Shown piece by piece: positions 34,906-44,334 of a DNA stretch of 64,000 nucleotides. Source of the DNA: Planctomycetota bacterium (lineage in GTDB: Bacteria; Planctomycetota; Planctomycetia; Gemmatales; Gemmataceae); contig VGZI01000001.1 of assembly GCA_016872605.1 (NCBI GenBank), positions 1 to 64,000 of the forward strand, given 5' to 3'. Below the pieces are notes generated by a model. It saw only the letters and a list, made by a program, of their open reading frames with translations. It searched no databases and was not told the origin of the DNA. Both the position numbers and the translations under genes were made by a program. How positions within the stretch are numbered: the stretch's first letter is position 1; each line of letters opens with the position of its first letter.

Positions 34906-34973
34906 CGCAGAGTGCGCAGAGAACGCGGGGAGTTTTTTCGGTGTGCTCTCCGCGTTCTCGGCGCACTCTGCGC
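34906..34973. repeat. Long hairpin, GCAGAGTGCGCAGAGAACGC family
   Basis: A left arm from 34907 pairs with CTCTCCGCGTTCTCGGCGCA CTCTGCG (34946-34972). It sits between two convergent genes and may serve as a bidirectional terminator. Confidence 0.8.
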
Positions 34974-34995
34974 TTTTCAATTTCCCGGGGGCGTG

Positions 34996-35739
34996 TCAAC
35001 GTGCGGCCAGGATGATGTCGAACGTGCCGACCTTGTACGTTCCGTGCTGAATGCGGACCTCGCGTAGGTCGATGATCAGCGATTGGCGGATGAACTGATC
35101 GTCGCGCTGGTGCGGGTCGCCGCGGAAGTAGAGTTGCGTCACCAGGTCGCGGTAGCCTTGCTTGCGCACCCAGTAGTGGATGTGCGGCGGCCGCCAGGCG
35201 TTCGGGCCGATCTGGTAAGCGCCCGGATGGATCGTCTCGTACTCGTAATAGCCGTTCTCGTCGGTCATGAGCCGAGCACGGTTGACGAACAGATTGGCGG
35301 CCGGCTGACGCTGCGGATCGTCGTTGTCATAGCGGCCGCGGGCGTCGGCTTGCCAGATGTCGAGCATCGTGCCAGGCAGCGGACGCCGGGTGTCGAGACC
35401 ATACACTCGTCCGCGGATGACGAGCACGGTTCCCGGTTCGAGCGGCGGCGTGATCTTGGCGCGGAACGGCACGTTGGCGCGATGGTACGGTCCGAGGATG
35501 TTGTCCTCGGTGGCGCGGGCATTCGCCGCCGGTGCTTGGCCGGCGGGAACGGCGATTTCCCGCAATCGCGTGGCAGCGAGCTCCGCTTGCGCCGGCGGCC
35601 GCTGATTGGCGACGAAATCGCCGTATGAACCGAGATCGCCCGAGGTTTCCGTGGCGATTGCGAGGTCAGGCAACAACAGACCGGTCGCGCCGACGGCGAG
35701 CCCGCCGGTCAAGAACTCTCGTCGTGATGAATCGGACAT
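34996..35739 (-). CDS. Exported intradiol ring-cleavage dioxygenase
   Basis: A 247-residue protein with a twin-arginine signal (SRREFLTGGLAVGATGLLL) and an intradiol dioxygenase domain. The Fe ligands are the Tyr of NILGPYHR, a Tyr in ENGYYEYETI, and the two His of RPPHIHYWV. The family opens catechol or protocatechuate between the hydroxyl groups. Export is unusual for catabolic dioxygenases but common among planctomycete members. ATG 35739 has AAAGGA upstream. Confidence 0.88.
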   Translation of the reverse strand: MSDSSRREFLTGGLAVGATGLLLPDLAIATETSGDLGSYGDFVANQRPPAQAELAATRLREIAVPAGQAPAANARATEDNILGPYHRANVPFRAKITPPLEPGTVLVIRGRVYGLDTRRPLPGTMLDIWQADARGRYDNDDPQRQPAANLFVNRARLMTDENGYYEYETIHPGAYQIGPNAWRPPHIHYWVRKQGYRDLVTQLYFRGDPHQRDDQFIRQSLIIDLREVRIQHGTYKVGTFDIILAAR

Positions 35740-35807
35740 GATTGGTTCCTTTCGTGTGTGGGGGGCGTATCCAATAACAGGAACGCCCGCGCGTCCCACG
35801 GATTCCT

Positions 35808-35880
35808 CGTTTAGCGCCCGCGCGGCCCCAGATTGTTACAGTGTATTCGGTATCGCTCGGCGCCGTGCGAGCGCTAAACG
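35808..35880. repeat. Palindromic repeat, GTTTAGCG family
   Basis: The arms CGTTTAGCGCCCGCGCGG and GCGCCGTGCGAGCGCTAAAC G flank a 37-base spacer. Confidence 0.75.
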
Positions 35881-35889
35881 AATACCTGT

Positions 35890-36654
35890 CTAATACCCCA
35901 ACTCCGCCAGTCGCCGCAAGATCGCTGCGTAGCGCGGGGCCGGGTCGTTCCAGGCGCCGCGCAAGTAACGGGCGGGATTGCGCCAGTTGACCAGCGCCAA
36001 ATGGTCCCCGTCCCAGACGTCGAATGCTTCGCCGTACTTCGCCGACTCCAGCGACACGATGCCGTCGTTCTCGCCTTCATACTTCGAGACGATGCTCGCC
36101 GACAGGAACCATTCCGGATGCAGGATGCTGTTGTCGTGCTGTCCCGCGACGGAGAAGTAACGCACATTCGGCGCATCGACGACCGTTTCGTTGAACGATA
36201 GGCACTTGGCGCGTGTGAGATCGTAGAACGCTTGATAAGGCAAGCCGATGAGATCGAGCACCGGCGTCACAATCCGGGCCAGGCGATGAATGCCCCAGTC
36301 GGCAAAGCTCGTGCCCCGGTGCGGCGTCCCCAGCGTGGTGAGCGTCAGCACCATCGGCGCCATGTCGAGCATCGAGATCATGTAACGCGAATCGAGTCCC
36401 CCCATGCTGTGCGCGATCAGGTGCACTGGTTCGGCCGGCGAATGCTCACGCAAGAAGTCCTTGAGCTGTTGCGCTCGCTCGCTGACTCCCCCGGTCGGCG
36501 TGAGGGCCGGGATCAGGACGCGATTGCCGGCCTCGGTCAGTAGGTCGGGGATGCCGGGGAAATAGTTGGCGAGCGTCGCGCCGGCGACGCCGATCTTGTC
36601 GAAGCCGAACAAGCCGTGCACGAGAGCAATCGGCGCTCGCAGCTTGGGGATCAT
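35890..36654 (-). CDS. Lipase/triacylglycerol hydrolase, alpha/beta fold
   Basis: A 254-residue protein of the LipA-type triacylglycerol lipase pattern: PIALVHGLFGFDKIG (oxyanion-hole strand), the nucleophile elbow AHSMGGLDSRYM, an Asp in GENDGIVSLESAKYG and a His in WDGDHLALVNW. No signal peptide is visible with the start MIPKLRAPIALVHG at 36654, so it may be cytoplasmic or leave by another route. It is divergent from the dehydrogenase gene across an inverted repeat. Confidence 0.88.
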   Translation of the reverse strand: MIPKLRAPIALVHGLFGFDKIGVAGATLANYFPGIPDLLTEAGNRVLIPALTPTGGVSERAQQLKDFLREHSPAEPVHLIAHSMGGLDSRYMISMLDMAPMVLTLTTLGTPHRGTSFADWGIHRLARIVTPVLDLIGLPYQAFYDLTRAKCLSFNETVVDAPNVRYFSVAGQHDNSILHPEWFLSASIVSKYEGENDGIVSLESAKYGEAFDVWDGDHLALVNWRNPARYLRGAWNDPAPRYAAILRRLAELGY

Positions 36655-36698
36655 GATTCCATCGTAAACGGAATCGCGGCGAGATGCAAAGGGAAAAC

Positions 36699-36777
36699 TT
36701 CCACGAAGGGACACGAAGGACACGAAGTCGGGAGTACAATGCATGTCCATTCTCTCCTTCGTGACCCTTCGTGGATT
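36699..36777. repeat. Inverted repeat, CTTCGTGACCCTTCGTGG family
   Basis: TTCCACGAAGGGACACGAAG GACACGAAG and CTCCTTCGTGACCCTTCGTG GATT form arms around a 26-base spacer. A related pair flanks 63144-63274. Confidence 0.75.
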
Positions 36778-36836
36778 GATTTTCCCCGCCCGGATCGGAA
36801 AATAGCCGACATCTTCTATTCGCATGAGGGACTCAC

Positions 36837-37751
36837 ATGGCACTCACCAAAGCGGAAGCTGGCAAAACTCGCATCGGCTGGATCGGAACCGGCGTCATGG
36901 GACGCTGGATGTGCGGCCATGCCATGAGCAAAGGCTTTAAGGCGACCATCTATAACCGCTCCAAGGACAAGCCCGATGTCAAGACGTTGCTCGAGCAAGG
37001 CGCCAAATGGGCCGACACCCCGAAGCAAGTCGCCGCAGAGAGCGATGTCGTCTTCGCCATCGTCGGATTCCCCAAAGATGTGCGCGAGGTCTTCCTCGGC
37101 TCACAGGGGGCATTGGCCGGCAGCAAAGGGGGGACGATTCTCGTCGACATGACCACCAGCGAGCCGTCGCTGGCCCGGGAAATTTATGACGCCGCCAAGG
37201 CCAAGGGGGTCTACAGCCTCGACGCCCCCGTCTCCGGCGGCGATGTCGGCGCCAAGAACGCTGCCCTCTCCATCATGATCGGTGGCGACAAAGAAGTCGT
37301 CGATGCCGTCAGCCCGATCTTCGAATGCATGGGCAAGACGATCATCCATCAAGGCGCGGCCGGCTCCGGCCAGCACACCAAGATGGTCAATCAGATTCTC
37401 ATCTCCTCGACCATGGTCGCTCTCTGCGAAGCGTTGCTCTATGGCTACAAGGCCGGGCTCGATCTCGAGACGGTCTTCAAGTCGGTCAGCGTCGGCGCGG
37501 CCGGTTCGAAGGCGCTCGAAGTGCTTGGCCCACGCATCATGGCCCGCAACTTCGAGCCGGGCTTCTACGTCGAGCACTTTATCAAGGACATGGGCATCGC
37601 CCTCGACGAATCGAAGAAGATGGGCATCTCCATGCCCGGCCTCGCTCTCGCGCACCAACTCTACCTCGCCCTACAGGCCCAAGGCTATGGCCGCAAGGGC
37701 ACGCAAGCGTTGATGCTGGCGCTGGAGCACATTTCGAATGTGAAGCGGTGA
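36837..37751 (+). CDS. NAD(P)-dependent beta-hydroxyacid dehydrogenase (HIBADH family)
   Basis: A 304-residue enzyme. The Rossmann motif is [18 protein letters not shown] near residue 12. [20 protein letters not shown] is the substrate signature, and the catalytic Lys lies in [10 protein letters not shown]. It oxidises a beta-hydroxyacid such as 3-hydroxyisobutyrate, tartronate semialdehyde (reductase direction) or a relative. ATG 36837 follows GAGGG. Confidence 0.9.
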   Translation: MALTKAEAGKTRIGWIGTGVMGRWMCGHAMSKGFKATIYNRSKDKPDVKTLLEQGAKWADTPKQVAAESDVVFAIVGFPKDVREVFLGSQGALAGSKGGTILVDMTTSEPSLAREIYDAAKAKGVYSLDAPVSGGDVGAKNAALSIMIGGDKEVVDAVSPIFECMGKTIIHQGAAGSGQHTKMVNQILISSTMVALCEALLYGYKAGLDLETVFKSVSVGAAGSKALEVLGPRIMARNFEPGFYVEHFIKDMGIALDESKKMGISMPGLALAHQLYLALQAQGYGRKGTQALMLALEHISNVKR

Positions 37752-37806
37752 GTGGTATCATGAAGCCCAGGGGTGAGCGCAGCGAACCCCTGGGATTTTC
37801 TATGCG

Positions 37807-38919
37807 CTACGGCCGATTGCTTGCCGACTGTTGCCGATACAGATGCGGATGTGCCCACTGGTTGTAGTGCAGCGCGTCGAAGTCGTCCACCGGCGTCGCG
37901 GCGAGCGGGGTGCGCGGCGTTTCCATTGGCTGCACCTGCGGCGGGTTCTTTTCGTCGATCTCGATGCGTGGCCGTTGTTGCGATTGCACCTCGACTCCGC
38001 CGGCTGGCGCCGTCGTTCCCTGCTGCACTGGGAACGCCGACTTCGGCGCCGGCAGCGTGGCATTCGCCGGCTTCTTGCTGGCGCGGTAATCGCGAAGCTG
38101 CGGATTCTTGGCGATGGTCTCGACGATCCATTGGTGCATCGCCTGGATCGGCATGTCGCTGCGATCGCGGAACGCAGCCGGGGCGTCGCCGTGCGCGGTG
38201 ATCGCCTTGACCATGAGCGGACTGATGGCCGGGCGGTCGATATCGATGTAGGGCAGGACGGCGGCGAGATTGCGCTGCATCACCGACTTTTTACCCTGGT
38301 CAGAAACGCGATCCAGATGCAGCTTGCCCCCCGCGTTGTTGCCGTGGCAATTCACGCACTTGTTCATCAGGATCGGCTGCACTTTGTTGGCAAACGCAAC
38401 TTGCGTCTCGAAAGACAAATCCACGCTCGGCGTCGCCTCCACCGGACGCGGCACGGAGGCCGGTTTCGTCGCTGTCGTCTTTGGCAGCGGCGCGTCCTTC
38501 ATCCGCTCCAAAACCGCAACCAATTGCAGGGCGTCGCTGTGGCTAGCCTGCAACTGCAACGCCAGCCGAGCCTGCGCGAGCGCCTTGTCGTTCAGCTTGT
38601 GCAAGTGACACCACCGTGCTAGCCGAACGCGATCATTGGCACTGTTGGGATCGATTGTGCTCATAGCAAACGCGAAGGCGTCGTCCCAGTCGGCACAGAG
38701 CCGGACGATGCGGTCCTCGGCGATCCAGACTTCGCTGTCGCCGCGGCGCACGCAGATCTTGCCGCGAATGCGTTCGATATCGCCTTCCATGGCATGCCCG
38801 GTCTTGAGGAGCAGCACCTTGCCGCGCGTCACGCCCATGTCCCGTTCCTGGGCGTAGACGAGGATTCCCAGTCCGGCAAACAATGCCGGCACGATCAGCC
38901 ATGCGAGAATTTTCTTCAT
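37807..38919 (-). CDS. Exported c-type cytochrome-like protein
   Basis: A 370-residue protein with an N-terminal signal or anchor (MKKILAWLIVPALFAGLGIL). A small beta segment (KVLLLKTGHAMEGDIERIRG) precedes a TPR-like helical part and a single heme motif, C188-V-N-C191-H192, in KVQPILMNKCVNCHGNNAGG. The latter is the planctomycete cytochrome C pattern. The C-terminus is Pro/Gln-rich and probably disordered. It is presumed periplasmic; electron partners are unknown. Confidence 0.78.
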   Translation of the reverse strand: MKKILAWLIVPALFAGLGILVYAQERDMGVTRGKVLLLKTGHAMEGDIERIRGKICVRRGDSEVWIAEDRIVRLCADWDDAFAFAMSTIDPNSANDRVRLARWCHLHKLNDKALAQARLALQLQASHSDALQLVAVLERMKDAPLPKTTATKPASVPRPVEATPSVDLSFETQVAFANKVQPILMNKCVNCHGNNAGGKLHLDRVSDQGKKSVMQRNLAAVLPYIDIDRPAISPLMVKAITAHGDAPAAFRDRSDMPIQAMHQWIVETIAKNPQLRDYRASKKPANATLPAPKSAFPVQQGTTAPAGGVEVQSQQRPRIEIDEKNPPQVQPMETPRTPLAATPVDDFDALHYNQWAHPHLYRQQSASNRP

Positions 38920-38975
38920 AGTGGGCGAAGGCTATAAACTGGAACGGCAAGTTGGTCAAGAGGAGCTTCAAAATC

Positions 38976-39044
38976 GCGAAACCGCCGAGCGAGCCACGCA
39001 AATGCCACAGCCACGCAGCGTTGCGGCTCGCTCGGCGGTTTCGC
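38976..39044. repeat. 20-bp inverted repeat pair
   Basis: GCGAAACCGCCGAGCGAGCC (38976-38995) and its exact complement (39025-39044) lie in the divergent region before deoC. Confidence 0.85.
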
Positions 39045-39206
39045 GCCCGCCGCACCCCTTGAATGGTCCCTGCCCTGACGTACAGTACCTTCGCTGTTGT
39101 CCTGTTTTCAAGGAGTACCGTAAGGTCCCCACCGTACCGTGTCAGCCCGATGTCAACGGCGACGTGGTGCGATTCAAGAAATGCTGATTGAATGCAGGAG
39201 CCGACG

Positions 39207-39899
39207 ATGCTTGATTTCACGTATGCTCAGATTGCCAAGATGCTCGATCACTCGCTGTTGCAGCAGCAGTTGACCGATGGCGAATTGGAAGCGGGCTGCA
39301 AGCTGGCGCGTGTATACGATGTGGCGTCGGTCTGCATCAAGCCTTACGCGGTGCCGATAGCGCGGGAGATTCTCAAGGGCTCGACGGTGGCCGTCAGTAC
39401 GACCATCGGCTTTCCGCACGGCGGGCATGTGACGTCGATCAAGGTCGCGGAGGCGGTGCGTGCGATCGACGACGGGGCCGTCGAACTGGATATGGTCGTG
39501 AACATCGGCAAGGTGCTCAGCGAGGATTGGGCTTACATTCACGACGACCTTCATGCCGTCATCGACGCGGCGCATGCGCGCAAAGCGCTGGTCAAGGTGA
39601 TCTTCGAGAACTGCTTTCTCCAGCAAAAACACAAAGAGATGCTCTGCCTTATCTGTGGCGAACTCGACGCCGACTTCGTCAAGACGTCGACCGGCTATGG
39701 CAGCACCGGCGCGACCGACGACGATCTCAAACTGATGCGCCGCTGCTCGCCGCCGTGCGTCGGCGTCAAGGCGGCCGGCGGCGTGCGAACCTTCGAGCGC
39801 CTGCTTGCCGTGCGCGCCCTGGGCGTCACCCGCGTCGGCGCTACCGCGACGAAGCCGATTCTCGACGAATGCAAAGCGTACCTGGACAAACACCGATAG
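39207..39899 (+). CDS. deoC: Deoxyribose-phosphate aldolase
   Basis: A 230-residue class I aldolase that splits 2-deoxyribose-5-phosphate into glyceraldehyde-3-phosphate and acetaldehyde. VSTTIGFPHGGH, VELDMVVNIG, ADFVKTSTGYGSTGAT (Schiff-base Lys) and VGVKAAGGVRT are family hallmarks. ATG 39207 has AGGAG six bases upstream; the frame is open to 39192. Confidence 0.94.
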   Translation: MLDFTYAQIAKMLDHSLLQQQLTDGELEAGCKLARVYDVASVCIKPYAVPIAREILKGSTVAVSTTIGFPHGGHVTSIKVAEAVRAIDDGAVELDMVVNIGKVLSEDWAYIHDDLHAVIDAAHARKALVKVIFENCFLQQKHKEMLCLICGELDADFVKTSTGYGSTGATDDDLKLMRRCSPPCVGVKAAGGVRTFERLLAVRALGVTRVGATATKPILDECKAYLDKHR

Positions 39900-39907
39900 T
39901 CCAGTCT

Positions 39908-39951
39908 TCGTTTAGCGCTCGCGCGGCGCCTCGCGGTCACCAAGCGTAATG
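39908..39951. repeat. Half copy of the GTTTAGCG-family repeat
   Basis: TCGTTTAGCGCTCGCGCGGC GCC matches one arm; the second arm is decayed to CCAAGCGTAAT. Confidence 0.65.
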
Positions 39952-39962
39952 GGGGGGAGTCC

Positions 39963-41255
39963 GTGGCTTCACGACTGGTCATCGCATTGCTGTTGAGTTT
40001 CGTCACGATTCACGTCACCTCTGCCAGCGAGCATTGGCCCTCGTGGCGTGGTCCATCGGGCATGGGAACGAGCGACGAAAAAAACCTCCCCGTTGTCTGG
40101 GGCGGCAAGGCTCAGACCAATATCCTCTGGAAGGCGCCGTTGTTCCCGTCCGACAAACTCAAGCGCGATCAGAACCAATCGAGCCCGATCGTCTGGGGCC
40201 AACGCATCTTCGTCACCGCGTCGCATTGGCCCGAGGGCACGACGGACAAGGATTTTCCCGAACATCACGTCCTCTGCTTCGATGCCACGGACGGCAAGAA
40301 GATGTGGGACGCCGTCATTCCGCCGGGACCGTGGAAGCTGACCGACCTGCGCGGCGGTTACACGGCGCCGACTCCCGCCACCGACGGCGAGCGCGTCTAC
40401 GCCATTTTCGGCTCCTCGGTCGTCGCCGCCGTCGATTTCACGGGGAAGGTGGTCTGGCGCAAGGAGATCACGCCGTACAACTTCGACGTCTGCTGGGGAG
40501 CAAGCCCGGTCGTGTACACCCCGCCCAACAGGACCGCGTCCGTTATCGTGGTATGCGATCATCTCAAGGGAAAGAAATCGTCAACGATCTATGCCTTCGA
40601 CGGGGCGTCAGGGCAGATTCGCTGGGAGACGAAACGCCCCGCCGTCGATTGGGGCCACAGCACGCCGCTCGTGACGACAATTAACGGCAGAGTGCAACTC
40701 ATCACGGCGACGCACAACGGTCCGCACGGGCTCGATCCGGCTACGGGTGAGCCGATCTGGTCGTACCAGCAGGACATTCAGATCGGCGACACCGTCACGC
40801 CGATCGTTCGGGACGGGTTGCTCTACGTCGACTCCGGCCGTGGCGGAATGGGAGTGGCTCTCGATGTCACCGGCGCTGGCGATGTCTCCAAGACCGCGCT
40901 CAAGTGGAAGGTCCCGAACGTCGTGTCCGGCCTGTCGTCCCCGCTTTTGGTCGGCAATCATCTCTATCGCCTGCATGGCGCGGATGTGCTTACCTGTTGG
41001 AAATGGAACACGGGCGAGGAGGTCTACAAGAATCGCTTGGAAGGGGCCGAGACGAGCGCCAGCCCCGTCGCCACGGCCGACGGACGAATCTACGTCGTCA
41101 GCGGCGGCAAGAGCTACGTCGTCAAAGCCGGCCCGACGTTTGAAATCCTTGCCAAGAACGACCTCGGCGATCCAAGCAAAGCATCCCCAGCATTCGCCGC
41201 TGGCCGCATCTATGTCAAAGGCGGCCGGTATCTGTGGTGCATCGGCGCCAAGTGA
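39963..41255 (+). CDS. Secreted PQQ-binding-like beta-propeller protein
   Basis: A 430-residue protein with a signal peptide (MASRLVIALLLSFVTIHVTS) and a beta-propeller of repeating W-x-x-D/E blades. The first strand motif HWPSWRGPSGMGTSDEKNLP is the classic start of planctomycete PQQ/BamB-like propellers, and blades such as CFDATDGKKMWDA and GLDPATGEPIWSY follow. It is probably periplasmic; no catalytic partner is nearby. The start is GTG 39963 after a G-rich Shine-Dalgarno sequence. Confidence 0.88.
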   Translation: MASRLVIALLLSFVTIHVTSASEHWPSWRGPSGMGTSDEKNLPVVWGGKAQTNILWKAPLFPSDKLKRDQNQSSPIVWGQRIFVTASHWPEGTTDKDFPEHHVLCFDATDGKKMWDAVIPPGPWKLTDLRGGYTAPTPATDGERVYAIFGSSVVAAVDFTGKVVWRKEITPYNFDVCWGASPVVYTPPNRTASVIVVCDHLKGKKSSTIYAFDGASGQIRWETKRPAVDWGHSTPLVTTINGRVQLITATHNGPHGLDPATGEPIWSYQQDIQIGDTVTPIVRDGLLYVDSGRGGMGVALDVTGAGDVSKTALKWKVPNVVSGLSSPLLVGNHLYRLHGADVLTCWKWNTGEEVYKNRLEGAETSASPVATADGRIYVVSGGKSYVVKAGPTFEILAKNDLGDPSKASPAFAAGRIYVKGGRYLWCIGAK

Positions 41256-41256
41256 T

Positions 41257-41526
41257 TCACTTCCAGAACTGCCACCAGCTCTTGGGCCGTTCTCCGGGGT
41301 ACCATGTGCGACGGCGATTGACGTCGATAGTGCGTGCGTCGCCGCCGCACATGCCACAGGGCGTGGTTCCTTCGCCGGCGAGTTTCTTCAGTCCGCAGCC
41401 GACGCAGACGAGTTCATCACAGGAGGCGCAATAGAGCGCGGTGGCCGACAGGCGCTCCATGGTTGTGTCGCCCGTGGGAGGGGTGATATACATCTCGATG
41501 CCGCAGTTGGTGCAGGTGTAGGTCAT
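41257..41526 (-). CDS. Small zinc-ribbon protein
   Basis: An 89-residue protein with four CxxC knuckles (CTNC, CASC, CVGC, CGMC), suggesting two zinc sites. No further domain is seen. The C-terminus is basic and Trp-rich (RRRTWYPGERPKSWWQFWK). It could be a nucleic-acid or protein-binding adaptor; the family was not recognised. Confidence 0.65.
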   Translation of the reverse strand: MTYTCTNCGIEMYITPPTGDTTMERLSATALYCASCDELVCVGCGLKKLAGEGTTPCGMCGGDARTIDVNRRRTWYPGERPKSWWQFWK

Positions 41527-41638
41527 GAGATCACGGGCCTTTCAATTGAGGCGATGTGGAGCAACCGGCCGACGCCAAGTAAATTATACATGGCGCACGA
41601 TGAGTCGAGGGATTCGCGGCAACGCGAGGAGGCAACCG

Positions 41639-42484
41639 ATGGAAACTGCCAATGCACCGATCCCAACACGCTCACTCGGAAAGACGGGACGCCAGGTGAC
41701 CCTGTTCGGCTTGGGCGGCGAGGGCGTGCTGCGCACCTGGGGCTACGAGCGCGAGGCGGCGGCGGTCATCAGCCGAGCGCTCGATCAGGGCGTCACCTAT
41801 TGCGACACGGCGCCGGCCTACGACGGCAGCCTCGACTACTACGGCGCTACCCTCGGCGAACGACGCGAGCAAGTTTTCCTCGCCTCCAAGACCCACGACC
41901 GCTCCCGCGACGGCTCGCTGCGGTTGCTTGACGAAAGCCTGCGCCGCGCTCGCACCGATCATCTCGACCTTTGGCAACTGCACGATCTGCGCACCATTGA
42001 CCAGCTCAATCGCATTTTCAGCAAAGGCGGCGCTCTCGAAGCCTTGGTACAGGCAAAGATCGAGGGGCGAGTAAGCTACCTCGGCATCACCGGGCATCAT
42101 GATCCGGCGATCTTGCTCGAAGCGATGCGCCGATTCACGTTCGACACCGTGCTGGTCGCCCTCAACGCCGCCGACGTGCACCGCTTGCCGTTCATCGCGA
42201 CGGTGGTCGCCGAGGCGGTCAGACAGAACATGGGCATTATCGCCATGAAGACGTGCGCTCAGAAACGAATACTGGCTCGTTTGACGATGGCCGAGGCGTT
42301 GGGCTACGTCTGGTCGATTCCAGGCGTAAGCCTGGCGATCGTCGGTTGCGAAACGCCGGAAGAGGTGGACGAGAACGCCGCCATCGCCCGGGGCTTTCAG
42401 GCTTTCAGCGCGGAGAAGATGCGCGAGTTGGAGACGCGCACGAGCCGCAATGCGATGGAGTTCGGGTATTTCAAACGGGGTTGA
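41639..42484 (+). CDS. Aldo/keto reductase
   Basis: A 281-residue TIM-barrel oxidoreductase. GVTYCDTAPAYDGS carries the catalytic Asp and Tyr, KTHDRSRDG the Lys region and LDLWQLHDLR the His. The NADPH end is IPGVSLAIVGCETPEEVDEN. No ferredoxin-type Cys motif is present. ATG 41639 has GGAGG upstream; an extension to 41525 would overlap the divergent zinc-ribbon gene. Confidence 0.9.
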   Translation: METANAPIPTRSLGKTGRQVTLFGLGGEGVLRTWGYEREAAAVISRALDQGVTYCDTAPAYDGSLDYYGATLGERREQVFLASKTHDRSRDGSLRLLDESLRRARTDHLDLWQLHDLRTIDQLNRIFSKGGALEALVQAKIEGRVSYLGITGHHDPAILLEAMRRFTFDTVLVALNAADVHRLPFIATVVAEAVRQNMGIIAMKTCAQKRILARLTMAEALGYVWSIPGVSLAIVGCETPEEVDENAAIARGFQAFSAEKMRELETRTSRNAMEFGYFKRG

Positions 42485-42490
42485 GTTTAG

Positions 42491-42526
42491 GTTTAGCGCT
42501 CGCATGGCGTCTTGCGAGCGCTAAAC
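42491..42526. repeat. Palindromic repeat, GTTTAGCGCTCGC family
   Basis: The arms GTTTAGCGCTCGCA (42491-42504) and their complement (42513-42526) surround TGGCGTCT, between two convergent genes. Confidence 0.85.
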
Positions 42527-42539
42527 GTAAACGGCGCGC

Positions 42540-44114
42540 CTACCGATACACCAGCACGCTGTTGCGATACGTCAGCCGCTTCTCCTCACCGGGTTGCAAC
42601 AATACTGTCCAGACCACGTCGTACACCCGGTTGACGGCCTCCAGGCTGTCCCCGCGCGTCGAGCGCACCGGGTCGCCTTCGATCTCATGGATGACGCCAC
42701 GAATCGTGTGGCGAACGTACATCTTGATCGGCTCCTTGCGGTGGTTGTTCATGAGTAACTCGCCCTTCAGGTAGATCTTCGTGTAGCTCTTGTCGTCGAC
42801 AATCACGCGCTCATTGGCCTTGCCGTCTTCCTGTTCCCGAGCAAGAGCGCGTACGCTGAGCGAGCGCGTGATCTTGAGCCAATTCTCCTCGCCGACGTTG
42901 GTCCAGTAGCTGGTGCGTTGCCCATTGAAGCGGCCGTTCTCGACGACCATGGCCGGGGCGGTGGTCATCGGAAATTTGAACGGATTGCGGAAGACGACGA
43001 CGTCCCACATCTCGTCCTTGCGTTGCTCAGTGATGCCGTACTTGACGGCGGTTCGGCTCGTGCCGACAGTCCATTCGATGACGCGTTCGTAGTCGGCCTT
43101 GGCGCTGCCGACGGTGAAAGCGAGGGCCTCGTCGCGAAGCAGCGTGCGTTTGCCGATCGATTCGAAGTGCAGATCGACGCCTTCGCCGGCGGGGGTGGCG
43201 CCAAGGTCGATCTTGGGCCGAATGGGTGCTTCATAACTCACGGTGTTGCTGACGAGGCGTTGCTGCAAAAGCCCATCGTCGTGGCGATGGTGATGGCGGC
43301 CCGCCAGTTCGCCGAAAAAGCGCGACCAGGTCGCATGCGCCGAAAACGGCGACGTCACATTGGCGAATTCGACGCTCGGGAACCCGGAGATCAGCTTGAT
43401 CTCCGTTTCGTTGAGATCGCTCATTTCGTTGCGGATGACGGCGGCCATCTCGACGGCTAGCGACTTCGGGTTCGTGAGATCGACGCGATAGCTCGGCGCC
43501 CAGGCCAGGCCGTTGGTCAGATAGCTGACGTAGACTGCTGGCTGCTTCTTCTGCTTTTCGACGGTCAACACCAGGACCGGCTTGCGGTGTTTGACCTTCT
43601 CGTCCGCGTCCTCGGTCTGAATCAGCATGACGTCCGTGGGGCTGAAATAAAGCCGACCCTTGGCAGTCTGGAGTATCCACATGCCTTCGCCCCCAGTCGT
43701 TGGCGCTGGAAGGCTCTCGGGAGCCGGTTGCTTGGCGACCTTGACGAGCATGCCGGTGACCGGAGCAATTTTGTCGTTTCGGAATGTAATCGTTACCTTC
43801 TTTCCCGCGAGTTCGGTACGGAGCCCACCGACGGCTGCTTCCGAGTGCAACGGCACTTCGACGTCACGCATCTTGATCGCGGCTTCGACCTTGCCGGTGG
43901 ATTCAATCCAAAACGAACCGTGCACCGGCTCAAGCATGGTATCGAGCCGATAGACGCCGTCCTTCGGTATCTGCACCTCGCGTTTGACGATGACCAGACC
44001 GTTCTTGAACAGCCCGACGGATACAACCTTGCTCTTGGCGACTTCTTCTTGGGCCTGAACCTGCGGGGCCGCGATGAGCACGGCCAGCACGCACCACCAA
44101 CAACGGATACGCAT
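42540..44114 (-). CDS. Secreted DUF4139-like protein
   Basis: A 524-residue protein with a signal peptide (MRIRCWWCVLAVLIAAPQVQ, then AQ). It resembles mucoidy-inhibitor A / DUF4139 proteins: an N-terminal beta domain (VSVGLFKNGLVIVKREVQIP), then SYLTNGLAWAPSYRVDL with DLNETEIKLISGFP, a typical block. It is expected at the cell surface or periplasm; the biochemical role is unknown. ATG 44114 follows AGGAGG. Confidence 0.72.
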   Translation of the reverse strand: MRIRCWWCVLAVLIAAPQVQAQEEVAKSKVVSVGLFKNGLVIVKREVQIPKDGVYRLDTMLEPVHGSFWIESTGKVEAAIKMRDVEVPLHSEAAVGGLRTELAGKKVTITFRNDKIAPVTGMLVKVAKQPAPESLPAPTTGGEGMWILQTAKGRLYFSPTDVMLIQTEDADEKVKHRKPVLVLTVEKQKKQPAVYVSYLTNGLAWAPSYRVDLTNPKSLAVEMAAVIRNEMSDLNETEIKLISGFPSVEFANVTSPFSAHATWSRFFGELAGRHHHRHDDGLLQQRLVSNTVSYEAPIRPKIDLGATPAGEGVDLHFESIGKRTLLRDEALAFTVGSAKADYERVIEWTVGTSRTAVKYGITEQRKDEMWDVVVFRNPFKFPMTTAPAMVVENGRFNGQRTSYWTNVGEENWLKITRSLSVRALAREQEDGKANERVIVDDKSYTKIYLKGELLMNNHRKEPIKMYVRHTIRGVIHEIEGDPVRSTRGDSLEAVNRVYDVVWTVLLQPGEEKRLTYRNSVLVYR

Positions 44115-44334
44115 GGGACAGCCTCCTAGTGTTGAGATCATGGGGATTCGCGGGAAAAGACGAACCAGATGCGGTGAAAGTTTCGTCGCCCTCGTTTAGC
44201 GTTCACGTGGCGCAATCGGTCCGATGGCTGGATCCTGCGATCGCGCGGCGCCATGCGGGCGTTAAACGAGGACCCGTACTTCGAACACGATCAGTGTATT
44301 TCGTCAGGGAATGAGCGCTCGAGCGCCACGAGTG
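44115..44334. repeat. Intergenic region with a GTTTAGCG-family repeat
   Basis: CTCGTTTAGCGTTCACGTGG CGC (from 44191) and GCGGGCGTTAAACGAG (44255-44270) form arms around a 40-base spacer. Nothing else is seen. Confidence 0.7.
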